Assembly (NCBI RefSeq): GCF_041262565.1
Contig: NZ_JBGCCJ010000001.1
Span: 248,001 to 312,000 of the forward strand
Source of the DNA: Leifsonia sp. EB41
Lineage (GTDB): Bacteria; Actinomycetota; Actinomycetes; Actinomycetales; Microbacteriaceae
DNA length: 64,000 nucleotides
Direction of reading: 5' to 3'
Shown here: in pieces, positions 8,782-19,745 of the stretch
Layout of the letters: every line of letters begins with the position of its first letter
Numbering within the stretch: position 1 is the first letter of the stretch
Made by a program: the position numbers and the translations under genes
The notes under the pieces: model-generated
Seen by the model: only the letters and a program-made list of their open reading frames with translations
What the model was told of the DNA's origin: nothing
Database searches by the model: none

Positions 8782-8789
8782 GTTGCGGG

Positions 8790-10637
<1,848 letters not shown>

Positions 10638-10653
<16 letters not shown>

Positions 10654-10706
10654 CAGCTAAGAAGGAGCAGACCGTACACAGAAACCACGGTACCACGGCG
10701 CTGCAT
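10638..10706 (-). CDS. leuA leader peptide with four Leu codons in a row
   Basis: A short frame upstream of leuA ends VYGLLLLSCRDES, then TAG at 10638-10640. The four leucine codons (CTG, CTC, CTT, CTT at 10659-10670) are consecutive. This is the hallmark of a ribosome-sensing attenuator for a leucine operon, known in other actinobacteria. The longest form begins at ATG 10706, overlapping the stop of the MprF-like gene; GTG 10688 or 10679 would give shorter peptides. No strong ribosome site is seen, so the start is uncertain. The peptide has no role apart from regulation. Confidence 0.8.
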
Positions 10707-13375
10707 CAGCCGCGTCCCACCGCCAGCGCGGCAGCCTGGCGCACGGACAGGTCGGGCAGGTAGGCGCGCACGAGGCCCACGCCGATCGCCGGGAGGGCGA
10801 CCGGATCCGGGTAGGCCATGATCAGCGGATGCAGCTCCGGCTGGAACTTCTGCTTGAACTTGAGCAGCGAGCGGAACCCGTACACCGGCTCCAGCGACGT
10901 GCTGAGGTAGCCGAGCACGCGGTCCATCCCGCTCTTCTCGTCGTCGGGCGTACCGGCGGTGTGCGCGAGCGGGGCGGCCGAGAGGCTCATGAACTCGACG
11001 CCGTCCTCCTTCATCCGGGTGGCGGCCTCCGCGATCAGGAACTCCATGACGCCGTTGATGCTGCCGGGGCGGCGGCGCATGAAGTCCAGCGTCCAGCCGA
11101 CGACGTGGCCGTCGCGGTAGCTCGGCAGCCAGGACGTCACGCCCTCGATGCGGCCGGACTCGTCCACCGCGAGCATCAGCCGCACGGCCGGGTCGCGGAG
11201 CTCGTCCAGGCCGCCGAGAGTGAAGCCCATCTCGGGCAGGTCCTTCTCCGCGACCCACTGCTCGGAGATGTCCGAGAGCTGCACAGCGGCGCTCAGCGGC
11301 AGGGCGCCGAAGCTGGTCCACTCCGAGCGGATGCCCGCGCGCTGGGCGCGGTTGATCGAGCTGCGGACGTCCTGCCACTTCTTGCCGGTCGTCGCCCACT
11401 GCTGCGGCCGGATGACCGTCTCCTCCGCGACGGTCATCGTCGACCAGCCCATGCCGTCGAAGATCCCCTGGTACTGGGAGTCGACGCTGTAGAACACCGG
11501 GATCCAGCCGCTGTCGTCGCAGAACCGCGAGAAGCGCTCGATGACGCCGCCGTGCACGGACTCGTCCGCTCCGAACGGCGCGCCGGTCGTGAGCGCCACC
11601 CGCCCGACGACGCGATACGCCACGGCGGCTCCCGTCGCGGAGTCGAACCAGTAGCTGTTGCCCGGCCAGGTCGCCATGAACGAGATGGCGTCGCCGCCGC
11701 CGCGCTCCAGCAGCGTGCGGACGCGCCCGGCGTCGCCGATCGAGCGCCGCCACGCGCCGCGGCCGACCATGAACGGCACAGCGGCGAGGATGACGACCAG
11801 CCAGAACACGGTGCCGATGTTGTGGTAGACCACGGTCGCCAGCGGCGTCGTCGGCAGGTACTGCAGCGGCTCGCGCCGCAGGAAGCTCACCGGGATGAAG
11901 CGCTCCAGCACGTCGTTGAGGAGGTCGGTGATGTCGATCGGCCGGGTGAAGCCGGTGTCCTTCTGCAGCCAGCCGACCAGCACGTACAGCCCGATCAGGC
12001 CGAGGCCGGTCAGCGCCACCGTGAGCACGTACCGGCGCACCGACCGGGCGGTGGCGAGGACCGTGAAGTGCCGGCGGTACACGACCAGCAGGATCGCCAT
12101 CGTGACCGGCACCAGCGCCGACAGCGCCAGGATGAAGGTGACCTCCCAGTACCGCGACGACACGGTGGGGCGCGGGTCGGCGAACGGGAGGATACCGAAG
12201 TAGAGGGCCGAGAGCACCGCGAGCAGCGCGTTGACCGACACGGCGAGCCAGACCGCGAAGCGGCGTCCGCGCAGGAGGCCGTAGGCCGCGACGAGCAGCG
12301 CGAGCAGCGGCAGCACCGAGATGAGGACGGGGCCGATGCCGTTGATCCGCTCCAGCGTGAGGTCGTGCACGCAGTCGCGGGTGACCGCGAACGCCTGGCA
12401 GCGCTCCAGCACGCTCCCCGTGGCCGGCACGTCGTTGGAGAACAGCAGGCCGATCGGCGACAGCATCCCGTACCGCGACTGGGACAGCAGGCCGATGACG
12501 GGGCCGAGCGCGCTGATCGTCACGGCGGACGCGAGCAGCACCCTGACCTCGTGATGGGATGAGCGGCGCCAGCCGAGGAGGCGCTCGTGCGGCCGCAGCA
12601 GGACGCCCAGCCCGAAACCGGCGAGGACCGCGAGCAACCGGTACAGGTCGGACGGGTCGCCCGAGTACAGCAGGTACATGATCGCGATGAGCATCGTGAT
12701 GACGCGGATGCGGCGGCGCCAGAACGCTCCGGCGAACGCGCTCGCGGTCATGATCGTGCCGGCGATGCCCGTGAACACGTCGAGGATGACGAGGTGGTGG
12801 ACGTTGCGCGACCACATCTCCCCCGTCTGCGAGCCGAGGAGCTGGAGGCCGACGCCCGCGGCGATCCCCGCTGCGGAGGTCGCGAAGAAGGCGAGCGCGG
12901 TGCGCCATGCGCCCATCAGCCGCTCGGAGACGCCGACGAGCAGCACCGTGAGCACGAGCACCACGATCAGCTCGGCGAGGTTGTTCGTGAACAGCACGGC
13001 GGTGACCGGCGCCCACCAATGGCCGTCGATGAGCTGGTCGGGGCCGACGCCGAGCCACACGCGCAACGGGCGGTGCGGACCGTGGATCGGGCCGGTGACC
13101 AGCGCGAGCACGAGGATCAGTGCCGTCAGGCCGGTGGTGAAGGGGTGCGTCGCGATCAGCCCGCCGAGCCGCCCCACCGCGCCGGCGAAGCCGCCGGCCC
13201 GCGCGGGAGGCTCCGGCGGGCGTGCGGGAGGCTCCTGCGTGCGCACGGCCGTGTCCTCCACGACCCGCGTGCCGTTGCCGGCCGCCTGTGTCTTCCCGTC
13301 AGCCTGGGTCGCGTCGTCCCCCGGTGCGCCGCCGTTCGTCGGCGCGCCGCCTCCCGTTGTCACGGCATCGGTCAC
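10706..13375 (-). CDS. MprF-like membrane protein with DUF2156 aminoacyl-transferase domain
   Basis: An 889-residue protein. After a Gly/Ala/Pro-rich cytoplasmic start there are about a dozen membrane helices. The first set (from ATHPFTTGLTALILVLALV through the GVGLQLLG region) resembles a rhomboid-like membrane domain. The C-terminal third is a DUF2156 GNAT-like domain (WPGNSYWFDSATGAAVAYRV, MGFTLGGLDEL, FKQKFQPELHPLIMAYPDP), as in enzymes that move an amino acid from tRNA to a membrane lipid, changing surface charge and resistance to cationic peptides. Start GTG 13375 overlaps the stop of the esterase gene (GTGA), so the two are translationally coupled. The amino acid and lipid used are not predictable. 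Confidence 0.85.
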   Translation of the reverse strand: MTDAVTTGGGAPTNGGAPGDDATQADGKTQAAGNGTRVVEDTAVRTQEPPARPPEPPARAGGFAGAVGRLGGLIATHPFTTGLTALILVLALVTGPIHGPHRPLRVWLGVGPDQLIDGHWWAPVTAVLFTNNLAELIVVLVLTVLLVGVSERLMGAWRTALAFFATSAAGIAAGVGLQLLGSQTGEMWSRNVHHLVILDVFTGIAGTIMTASAFAGAFWRRRIRVITMLIAIMYLLYSGDPSDLYRLLAVLAGFGLGVLLRPHERLLGWRRSSHHEVRVLLASAVTISALGPVIGLLSQSRYGMLSPIGLLFSNDVPATGSVLERCQAFAVTRDCVHDLTLERINGIGPVLISVLPLLALLVAAYGLLRGRRFAVWLAVSVNALLAVLSALYFGILPFADPRPTVSSRYWEVTFILALSALVPVTMAILLVVYRRHFTVLATARSVRRYVLTVALTGLGLIGLYVLVGWLQKDTGFTRPIDITDLLNDVLERFIPVSFLRREPLQYLPTTPLATVVYHNIGTVFWLVVILAAVPFMVGRGAWRRSIGDAGRVRTLLERGGGDAISFMATWPGNSYWFDSATGAAVAYRVVGRVALTTGAPFGADESVHGGVIERFSRFCDDSGWIPVFYSVDSQYQGIFDGMGWSTMTVAEETVIRPQQWATTGKKWQDVRSSINRAQRAGIRSEWTSFGALPLSAAVQLSDISEQWVAEKDLPEMGFTLGGLDELRDPAVRLMLAVDESGRIEGVTSWLPSYRDGHVVGWTLDFMRRRPGSINGVMEFLIAEAATRMKEDGVEFMSLSAAPLAHTAGTPDDEKSGMDRVLGYLSTSLEPVYGFRSLLKFKQKFQPELHPLIMAYPDPVALPAIGVGLVRAYLPDLSVRQAAALAVGRG

Positions 13376-14652
13376 GGAGCCAGCCCCATGTGAGCGGCGA
13401 CCGCGGGGAAGCCGTTCGTCAGCGTGTAGCGCACCGTGTTCCAATCGTGTGCCGTCCCGGGCGAGATCAAGAGCTCGCTGCGGATCCCGGCGGAGACGGC
13501 GGCCGAGTGCAGCGTCTTCGCGAAAGCAGTGTACTTGGCGTCGTTCTGACCCGCACCGAAGACCATCAGCGTGTTCGCGTATGGGGCGTGCGCCTTCATC
13601 GTAGGCCCGAGCTGGGCATCCTCGAAGGCGGTGTGCGAGCCCGCGAAGCCGGTCGCGATGGTGAGCGTCACGTTGCCGAGCGTCGGGCCGAGCTCGCTGG
13701 AGGAGGCCAGGGCCGAGCCGAACAGGTCAGGCCGGCTCGCGGCGAACTGCGCGGCGCAGGTGGCGCCCTGCGAGTAGCCGAACACGCCCCACGCGGCCGG
13801 GTCGCTGCTCACCCGCAGGTGCGAGGTGATCCAGGAGCGGACATCCTTGAGCAGGTACGTGGCCGAGTCGCCGAAGGCCCGGGAGTCGATGCACATCGGG
13901 TTGCGACCGGGGCCGCCGAGCTGGTCGGGCGCCACGACGATCGGCGCGTAGCCGTTGTGCTTGGCCGCGTACGCGTCGAGGTAGGTGCCGATCCGGCCGG
14001 CCGTGAACATGTCGGCGGGAGCCCCTGGCTGACCGGAGAGCGCGTAGAGAACAGGGAGCGCCGGCGGGTTCGGGCCGAGCGCGACCGGCGGCAGATAGAC
14101 GACGGCCTCCCGCGCCGGGAAGTTCGACACCGTCGCGGGGATCTTGACCTTGCCGATCTCGCCCTTCACCGGCGGGTCCGCCTGGGTGGTGGAGGCCGAC
14201 CAGGCGGTGCCCGTGATGACGTCGCCGCGCTCGTGGTGCAGGTTCAGCGCCTTGTACGGCACGACGCCGATGGCGTCATTGAGGTTGCGGTACGCGCCGA
14301 AGTCGACGTTCACGCCCGCGAAGGCGGCGATCAGGAACACCGGGATGCTGACGCCCGCGATCACCTTTCGCCACCACCGCGACCGGAAGAAGTTGGCGAT
14401 CGCGAGGGCGATGCCGGCGAACCCGAGGGCCACCCACATCGTCGTCACCGGCGTGAGCCCGACGCCGAACAGGTTGTAGACGTCGTCCGTCAGCCACACC
14501 AGGAACCAGCCGATCAGTGCGCCGCCGACGGCCGCGATCGCCCCGGCGAGCACGCGCTTCCACGTCGGACGCACGAGCAGGTACACCGCGAGGATGGCGG
14601 CGACGACGTCGATCGCGATGAGGAACGGCGGTTTGTCGATCCTCAAGGTCAT
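13372..14652 (-). CDS. Membrane-anchored alpha/beta-hydrolase (putative esterase)
   Basis: The N-terminal 130 residues hold four membrane helices (FLIAIDVVAAILAVYLLV, VLAGAIAAVGGALIGWFLVW, and two more). A longer extracytoplasmic esterase-D-like domain follows. The nucleophile elbow is WGVFGYSQGATCAAQFA (G-Y-S-Q-G), with FGSALASSSELGP after it and a late His in SPGTAHDWNTVRY. The protein is coupled to the MprF-like gene. In enterococci an alpha/beta-hydrolase beside an aminoacyl-lipid synthase (AhyD) removes the amino acid from the lipid. By analogy this could be the matching hydrolase, which is inference. ATG 14652 is used. An in-frame CTG at 14664 has a better-placed AGAGGA site, so the start is uncertain. 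Confidence 0.8.
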   Translation of the reverse strand: MTLRIDKPPFLIAIDVVAAILAVYLLVRPTWKRVLAGAIAAVGGALIGWFLVWLTDDVYNLFGVGLTPVTTMWVALGFAGIALAIANFFRSRWWRKVIAGVSIPVFLIAAFAGVNVDFGAYRNLNDAIGVVPYKALNLHHERGDVITGTAWSASTTQADPPVKGEIGKVKIPATVSNFPAREAVVYLPPVALGPNPPALPVLYALSGQPGAPADMFTAGRIGTYLDAYAAKHNGYAPIVVAPDQLGGPGRNPMCIDSRAFGDSATYLLKDVRSWITSHLRVSSDPAAWGVFGYSQGATCAAQFAASRPDLFGSALASSSELGPTLGNVTLTIATGFAGSHTAFEDAQLGPTMKAHAPYANTLMVFGAGQNDAKYTAFAKTLHSAAVSAGIRSELLISPGTAHDWNTVRYTLTNGFPAVAAHMGLAP

Positions 14653-14805
14653 GAGCCAGTTCAGGGTGGTTCCTCTCGAAAGTGCAGGAGGCGCTCCGGC
14701 ACGGATGGTGGGCACGGTCACCGGTGTGCGCCAGTCCCCCAGTATCAGACACCCAGCCTGCGGATAGCTGAGGCTTGATGAGCGTCCAGGAAACCTGGAG
14801 GCTCG

Positions 14806-16245
14806 CTACTCGACCGCCAGGGCCTCCACCGGGGCGACGCGGGTGGCCCGGCGGGTCGGCGCCACCGAGGCGCCGACGGCGAGCACGGCCGCCGCCACGA
14901 CGATCAGGCCGATGAACAGCCACGGGATCGCCGGCGGGACCAGGCCGCCGCCCGGCAGCTGCCCCAGCAGGGTCTGGGCGCCGATCCAGCCGTACAGCGT
15001 ACCGAGCACCAGCCCGGAGAGCACTGCGGCGACGGTCAGCTGGGCGCTCTCGGCCAGGATCATCCTGCGCACCTGCGCGGCACTGAGCCCGAGCGCACGG
15101 AGCAGGCCGAGCTCCCGGCGGCGCTGCAGCACGCTCAGCGACAGGCTGTTGACGACGCCGACCGCCGCGATCACCGCCGAGAAGCCGACCAGCCCGCTGA
15201 ACACCAGCATGATGACCGTGAGCACACTCTCAGCGCCCTGGTACAGCTCCGGGTTCCTCGCGGCGGCGCTGCGGATGATCGTGAGCCAGGTCTGCGTCGC
15301 GACGACGAACATCGTGATCAGTGTGACACCGATGACGAGGCCGATCGCGGTGCGCGAGCTGCGCTCCGGGTTCCGGACGGCGTTCGCCGCGGCGAGCCTG
15401 CCGGCCGCGCCTGCGCCGAAGAGCAGACCGACGCCGCGCAGCACGCCGGGGAGGAAGAGCGGCGCGGCGACGATGACACCGGTGAAGGAGAGCAGTCCGC
15501 CGAGCATCGCGATCAGCACCCCGTAGCGGCCGAACTCGACGAGGCCGGAGTTCGCCGACTTCGCGAAGGCGCCCAGGCCGAGCAGGAGGCCGAAGCCGAG
15601 CAGGGCCGCGCCGGGCAGGATGAGCAGCGCCGAGGCCACGATCTGTCCCGTGCTGCGCACGGCCGCGGAGGGACGCTCCTGCGCCGCGCCCAGCGCCTCC
15701 ACGGGCGCGACGGTCAGCACCCGCCGGCTGCCGATCCACGACGCCGCCCAGGTGGTGAGCACCACGACGACCGGGGGCGCGATCAGCGACGGGGTGATGA
15801 CCGGGTACAGCGCGTTCGGGAGGACGTCCCACAGCAGGAGGAGGCGCACGGCGACGAGCGCGAGCACTACGGCGATGACGCCGCCCGTGAGCGCGCCGAC
15901 CAGGCCGACGGCCAGGCCCTCCCCCGCGACCGAGCGGCGCTGCGCCTTCGAGCTCGAGCCGAGCAGGCGCATCAGCGCGATGGTGCGGGTGCGGCCGGCG
16001 ATGACGGTCGCGAACGTGTTCGTGGTGACGATGGCGCCGACGAACACGGCGATCACGAAGAAGATGCCGGCGACCAGCGCGAGCGCGAACCGGGCCGAGC
16101 CGTGCGCGCCCATCGGCGACGCCTCGATGTACGCGCCGAGGACGTTGGTGCAGGCCAGCAGCGCGACGCCGAAGGCGGAGCTGAGGGCCGAGACGAGGAC
16201 GCTGGCGCGGTGGTCGCGCGCGTTCGCCCGGAACGCGCGGATCAC
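14806..16245 (-). CDS. ABC transporter permease, FtsX/MacB family
   Basis: About 479 residues with two FtsX-type permease units. The first (VAGIFFVIAVFVGAIVTTNTFATVIAGRTRTIALMRLLG) and the second (VGVVNSLSLSVLQRRRELGLLRALG) each have the large hydrophobic helix followed by the conserved RxxELxLLRALG-like coupling motif that contacts the ATPase. GTG 16245 overlaps the ATPase stop by 4 bases. Together with the ATPase and the adjacent two-component system this looks like an exporter for a peptide, antibiotic or lipid with its own sensor. The substrate is unknown. Confidence 0.92.
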   Translation of the reverse strand: MIRAFRANARDHRASVLVSALSSAFGVALLACTNVLGAYIEASPMGAHGSARFALALVAGIFFVIAVFVGAIVTTNTFATVIAGRTRTIALMRLLGSSSKAQRRSVAGEGLAVGLVGALTGGVIAVVLALVAVRLLLLWDVLPNALYPVITPSLIAPPVVVVLTTWAASWIGSRRVLTVAPVEALGAAQERPSAAVRSTGQIVASALLILPGAALLGFGLLLGLGAFAKSANSGLVEFGRYGVLIAMLGGLLSFTGVIVAAPLFLPGVLRGVGLLFGAGAAGRLAAANAVRNPERSSRTAIGLVIGVTLITMFVVATQTWLTIIRSAAARNPELYQGAESVLTVIMLVFSGLVGFSAVIAAVGVVNSLSLSVLQRRRELGLLRALGLSAAQVRRMILAESAQLTVAAVLSGLVLGTLYGWIGAQTLLGQLPGGGLVPPAIPWLFIGLIVVAAAVLAVGASVAPTRRATRVAPVEALAVE

Positions 16246-16994
16246 GCGCGCGCCTCCATGCCGAGCATGAACGCGGAGATCTCCTCCGCCGTCGAGCCCT
16301 CCCGCTCGGCGACCACGCGGCCGTCGGCGAGGAACACGATCCGGTCGGCGTAGCTGGCCGCGATCGGGTCGTGGGTGACCATCGCGATGCTCTGGCCGTA
16401 GCTGCGGGAGGCCTCCTGAAGCACACCGAGGACCTCCCGGCCGGTGCGCGAGTCGAGGTTGCCCGTCGGCTCGTCCGCGAACACCAGGTCGGGGCGCGTG
16501 GCCAGCGCGCGCACGATCGCGACGCGCTGCTGCTGGCCGCCGGAGAGCTCGTGCGGACGGTGGGTGAGCCGGTCCGACAGTCCCAGGAGGTCGATCAGGC
16601 CGTCGATCCACTCCCGCTGCACCACCGTCGGCCGGCGGCCGTCGATCTCGAACGGGAGCAGGATGTTGGCCCGCACGTCGAGCGTCGGGACGAGGTTGAA
16701 CGACTGGAAGACGAAGCCGACCCTGCGGCGGCGCAGGACGGTCAGCTCGCCGTCGCCCATCCCGCTGATCTCGGTGTCCCCGAGGAAGACGCGCCCGCCG
16801 GTGACCGTGTCGAGCCCGGCCATCACGTGCATGAGCGTCGACTTGCCCGAGCCGCTCGGCCCCATGATCGCGGTGAACCGTCCGGCCGGGATGCCGACGG
16901 TCACGTCGTCGAGGGCGATGACCCGGTTGGTGCCGGAGCCGTAGGTCTTCGTCGCGCCGTCGACGCGAGCCACCATGATGTCGGGGTTGTCCAT
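16242..16994 (-). CDS. ABC transporter ATP-binding protein, LolD/MacB type
   Basis: A 250-residue ATPase that drives the permease downstream. Walker A is GPSGSGKST, the signature motif is [15 protein letters not shown], Walker B is [13 protein letters not shown], and the switch His is in IAMVTHDP. The [12 protein letters not shown] segment (Q-loop) is typical of the MacB/LolD exporters rather than importers. It is coupled to the permease, and the response regulator gene lies 98 bp upstream in the same direction. Confidence 0.95.
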   Translation of the reverse strand: MDNPDIMVARVDGATKTYGSGTNRVIALDDVTVGIPAGRFTAIMGPSGSGKSTLMHVMAGLDTVTGGRVFLGDTEISGMGDGELTVLRRRRVGFVFQSFNLVPTLDVRANILLPFEIDGRRPTVVQREWIDGLIDLLGLSDRLTHRPHELSGGQQQRVAIVRALATRPDLVFADEPTGNLDSRTGREVLGVLQEASRSYGQSIAMVTHDPIAASYADRIVFLADGRVVAEREGSTAEEISAFMLGMEARA

Positions 16995-17092
16995 GTCCCC
17001 AGGCTAGGAAGCCGGAGGCGCCGGCGGATCAGGCTGAGGATCCACAGAGGGTCAGTCCAGAGGATGATCTGCGGGTGAAATCCCGCGAAACG

Positions 17093-17797
17093 TCACTCCG
17101 CCCGTTCGGGCGCTCCCCCGGTCAGACCGTGCTCGAACGCGTAAACCACCATCTGCACGCGGTCGCGCAGCCCGAGCTTCGCCAGGATGCGGCTGATGTG
17201 GGTTTTGACCGTCGCCTCGCTGAGGAACTCGGAACCGGCGATCTCCGAGTTGCTGAGCCCGCGAGAGGCGAGTACGAAGATCTCCCGCTCGCGGCTGGTG
17301 AGCGTGGCGAACGCCGGCGGCGCCTGCGTGGCCCGCTGGGTGTCGGAGAAGTACTCGAACAGCTCGCGGGTCGCCCCGGCCGCGATGACCGCGCTGCCGG
17401 CGTGGACGGTGCGGATGGCGGCGAGCAGGAACTCCGGCTCGGCGTCCTTCAGCACGAAGCCGCTGGCGCCGCTGCGGATCGCGCGCGCTGCGGCCTCGTC
17501 CAGGTCGAAGGTGGTGAGCACGATGATGCGGGCAGGCGCGCGGCCCTCCCGCTCGGCCTCCTCCATGATCCGGGCGGTGGCGGCGATGCCGTCCATGACC
17601 GGCATCCGGATGTCCATGAGCACCACGTCGGGACGCTTCTCGCGCACCAGGGCCACGCCCTCCCGGCCGTCCGACGCCTCGCCCGCGAACTCCAGGTCGG
17701 CCTGCGAGCCGATCAGCATGCGGATGCCCGCGCGGAACAGTGCCTGGTCGTCGACGAGGGCGACCGTGATCGGGGCGGCAGTGTTCGCGCCGTTCAT
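17093..17797 (-). CDS. Response regulator, NarL/LuxR family
   Basis: A 234-residue transcription factor. The receiver domain shows the acidic pair in VALVDDQALFRAGIRML, the phosphorylated Asp in VVLMDIRMPVMDG, the Thr in IIVLTTFD and Lys in GFVLKD. The C-terminal LuxR helix-turn-helix is LTSREREIFVLASRGLSNSEIAG ... SEATVKTHISRILAKLGLRDRVQ. Its ATG overlaps the stop of the kinase gene by 4 bases. It most likely controls the ABC exporter genes next to it, an inference from position. Confidence 0.95.
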   Translation of the reverse strand: MNGANTAAPITVALVDDQALFRAGIRMLIGSQADLEFAGEASDGREGVALVREKRPDVVLMDIRMPVMDGIAATARIMEEAEREGRAPARIIVLTTFDLDEAAARAIRSGASGFVLKDAEPEFLLAAIRTVHAGSAVIAAGATRELFEYFSDTQRATQAPPAFATLTSREREIFVLASRGLSNSEIAGSEFLSEATVKTHISRILAKLGLRDRVQMVVYAFEHGLTGGAPERAE

Positions 17798-19665
17798 GCG
17801 CGCACCCCCGAGACCACCGGCAGGAACGCCGTGACCACGAAGCCGTCGTCGGCCGGTCCAGCGGACAGCGAGCCGCCCGCCAGGGTCGCGCGCTCACGCA
17901 TCCCGGGCAGGCCGTGCCCGATGCGCGGGAGGCCGCCGGTGGCCAGGGGTTCCGGTGTCGGTGTCTTCATGCTGTTCCTCACGGTGATGACGATGCCCGG
18001 GCCTGCGTCGGCGCCGCCCGCCTGAGCGAGCAGGACGGAGACCGGGCGGGTGGTGTCCCCGTGCCGGAGGGCGTTGGTCAGCGCCTCCTGCACGATGCGG
18101 TACGCGGCGATCTGCTGCGCGGAGCCGAGCCCGTCGAGCTCGCCGCGACGCTCCATGACGACGGGGAGGCCGGCCGCGCGCACCTGCTCGACCGTCTGGT
18201 CGACGTCCGCGAGCGACGGCTGCGGGCCCTCCGGCTGGCTCTGCCGGAGCTCGGCCAGGAGCACCCGCACGTCGACCAGCGCGGAGCGCGCGGTGGCGGC
18301 GATGGTCTCCAGCGCCGTGTCGACCGTGTCCGGGTCGGCGTGCCGGGCGTAGCGGGCGCCGTCCGCCTGGGCGATGACGACGGCGAGCGAGTGGGCGACC
18401 ACGTCGTGCATGTCGCGGGCGATGCGGGTGCGCTCCTGCTCGACGACCACGACCTCCTCGGCGCGGTTGCGGTCGAGCTCCGCCGCGATCTGGGCGTGCC
18501 GGGACGCCCGGGCGTTCTTCCAGGTGCGGACCAGCAGGCCGAGCACCCAGGACAGCCCGAGCACGGTCGCGCTCACGACGAAGAGGAAGGCGAACTGCAG
18601 CGCCATCCCGGTGAGCTGGGACGACAGCAGGTCGAAGTAGCCCTGCGCGAGCGCGGAGGTCAGCGTCAGATAGAGCGAGGCGACGAGCGCGCCGACCCCG
18701 GCCGAGATCAGCCCGGCGTAGCGCACCACCTTGTCCCCGTAGAGTGCCGTCGCGTAGAGCACGATGAGCACGGCGATGTCGCTGACCAGGATGTTGTGCC
18801 CGGTCGTCATCTGCACCGCGGCGGCGAGCCAGGCGATGGCGAGCGAGACCGCCGGCGACATCCGGCGCAGCGCGACGGCGACGGCGAACACGATCAGGAC
18901 GAGGAACGTCGACCGCCCGCTCGCGTCCGGCACCAGGCTGGAGGTGAAGTCGGTCACCAGGCAGAAGAAGACGTAGGCGACGGCGCCCGCGATGTCGAAG
19001 GTGAGTTGCGGCCTGGTCAGCCGCCGCACGAGCCTCGGGCTGTCGCCCTCCTCGGCTCCCGCTTGCTCCGCGCCTCCGCCGGGCGACGCCAGCCAGACCA
19101 GCAGCGACGGGACGGGCCCGGAGGTCGCGGTCGCCCGCTGCCGTGCGACGAGGAAGCCGAGCAGCCAGGCGCTGACGAAGACGACGGCCAGCAGCAGGCT
19201 CATCATCAGCAGTCCGACGCCCTGGCTCGTGTAGTAGCCGCCGATCACCGGCCCGAACTGCGGGAACTTGAGGTCGCCGCGCACGGTGAAGAGGTACGCC
19301 ATCGCCGGCGCCCACAGGATCGCGGAGGCGAACCCGAACCACCGGACGACCGTCCCGCCGTGCGACGCGATCCCGAACAGCGCGATCACGACGGCGACCG
19401 CGGAGATGATCCGGTGCGGCAACGGCAGCGAGGACCCCTCGCTCAGCTCGGCGATGACCGCGAGCCAGGCGATCTCCAGTGCCACCACCGGCAGCACCCG
19501 CGAGAGCGCGACGGCCGCGCAGTAGAGCAGCACGGCCAGCGCGCCGGCGAGGTCGAACGGGAGGCCGATGACCAGCCACACCCCGAACAGCACGACGGCC
19601 AGCGCGGGCTCCAGCACCCAACGGTGCGGCGCGAGTGCGCTCAGGACGCGGGTGCGATCTGGCAT
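17794..19665 (-). CDS. Sensor histidine kinase, NarL-partner type (HisKA_3)
   Basis: A 623-residue membrane kinase. The first 370 residues hold two blocks of membrane helices, separated by a cytoplasmic linker near residues 180-210 (SPGGGAEQAGAEEGDSP). The dimerisation/phosphoacceptor motif is ERTRIARDMHDVVAHSLAVV with the phosphorylated His. The N-box is AYRIVQEALTNALRHGD and the G-box is GHGLPGMRERATLAGGSL. No large extracellular sensor domain is seen, so it may sense events in the membrane, like the LiaS/BceS-type systems often paired with peptide exporters. It is coupled to its regulator. Confidence 0.93.
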   Translation of the reverse strand: MPDRTRVLSALAPHRWVLEPALAVVLFGVWLVIGLPFDLAGALAVLLYCAAVALSRVLPVVALEIAWLAVIAELSEGSSLPLPHRIISAVAVVIALFGIASHGGTVVRWFGFASAILWAPAMAYLFTVRGDLKFPQFGPVIGGYYTSQGVGLLMMSLLLAVVFVSAWLLGFLVARQRATATSGPVPSLLVWLASPGGGAEQAGAEEGDSPRLVRRLTRPQLTFDIAGAVAYVFFCLVTDFTSSLVPDASGRSTFLVLIVFAVAVALRRMSPAVSLAIAWLAAAVQMTTGHNILVSDIAVLIVLYATALYGDKVVRYAGLISAGVGALVASLYLTLTSALAQGYFDLLSSQLTGMALQFAFLFVVSATVLGLSWVLGLLVRTWKNARASRHAQIAAELDRNRAEEVVVVEQERTRIARDMHDVVAHSLAVVIAQADGARYARHADPDTVDTALETIAATARSALVDVRVLLAELRQSQPEGPQPSLADVDQTVEQVRAAGLPVVMERRGELDGLGSAQQIAAYRIVQEALTNALRHGDTTRPVSVLLAQAGGADAGPGIVITVRNSMKTPTPEPLATGGLPRIGHGLPGMRERATLAGGSLSAGPADDGFVVTAFLPVVSGVRA

Positions 19666-19745
19666 ATCTCTACGTTACGGGGCCACGGGCCGCTCGCCCG
19701 CATCCTCGGCGCGGAATCATCCTGGGGATGTACGAAGCGAGTCCT

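Noticed and set aside
10829-12562. Plus-strand frame of 577 codons
   Set aside because: Antisense to the MprF-like gene, rich in His/Arg/Gln as expected from mirrored hydrophobic codons.
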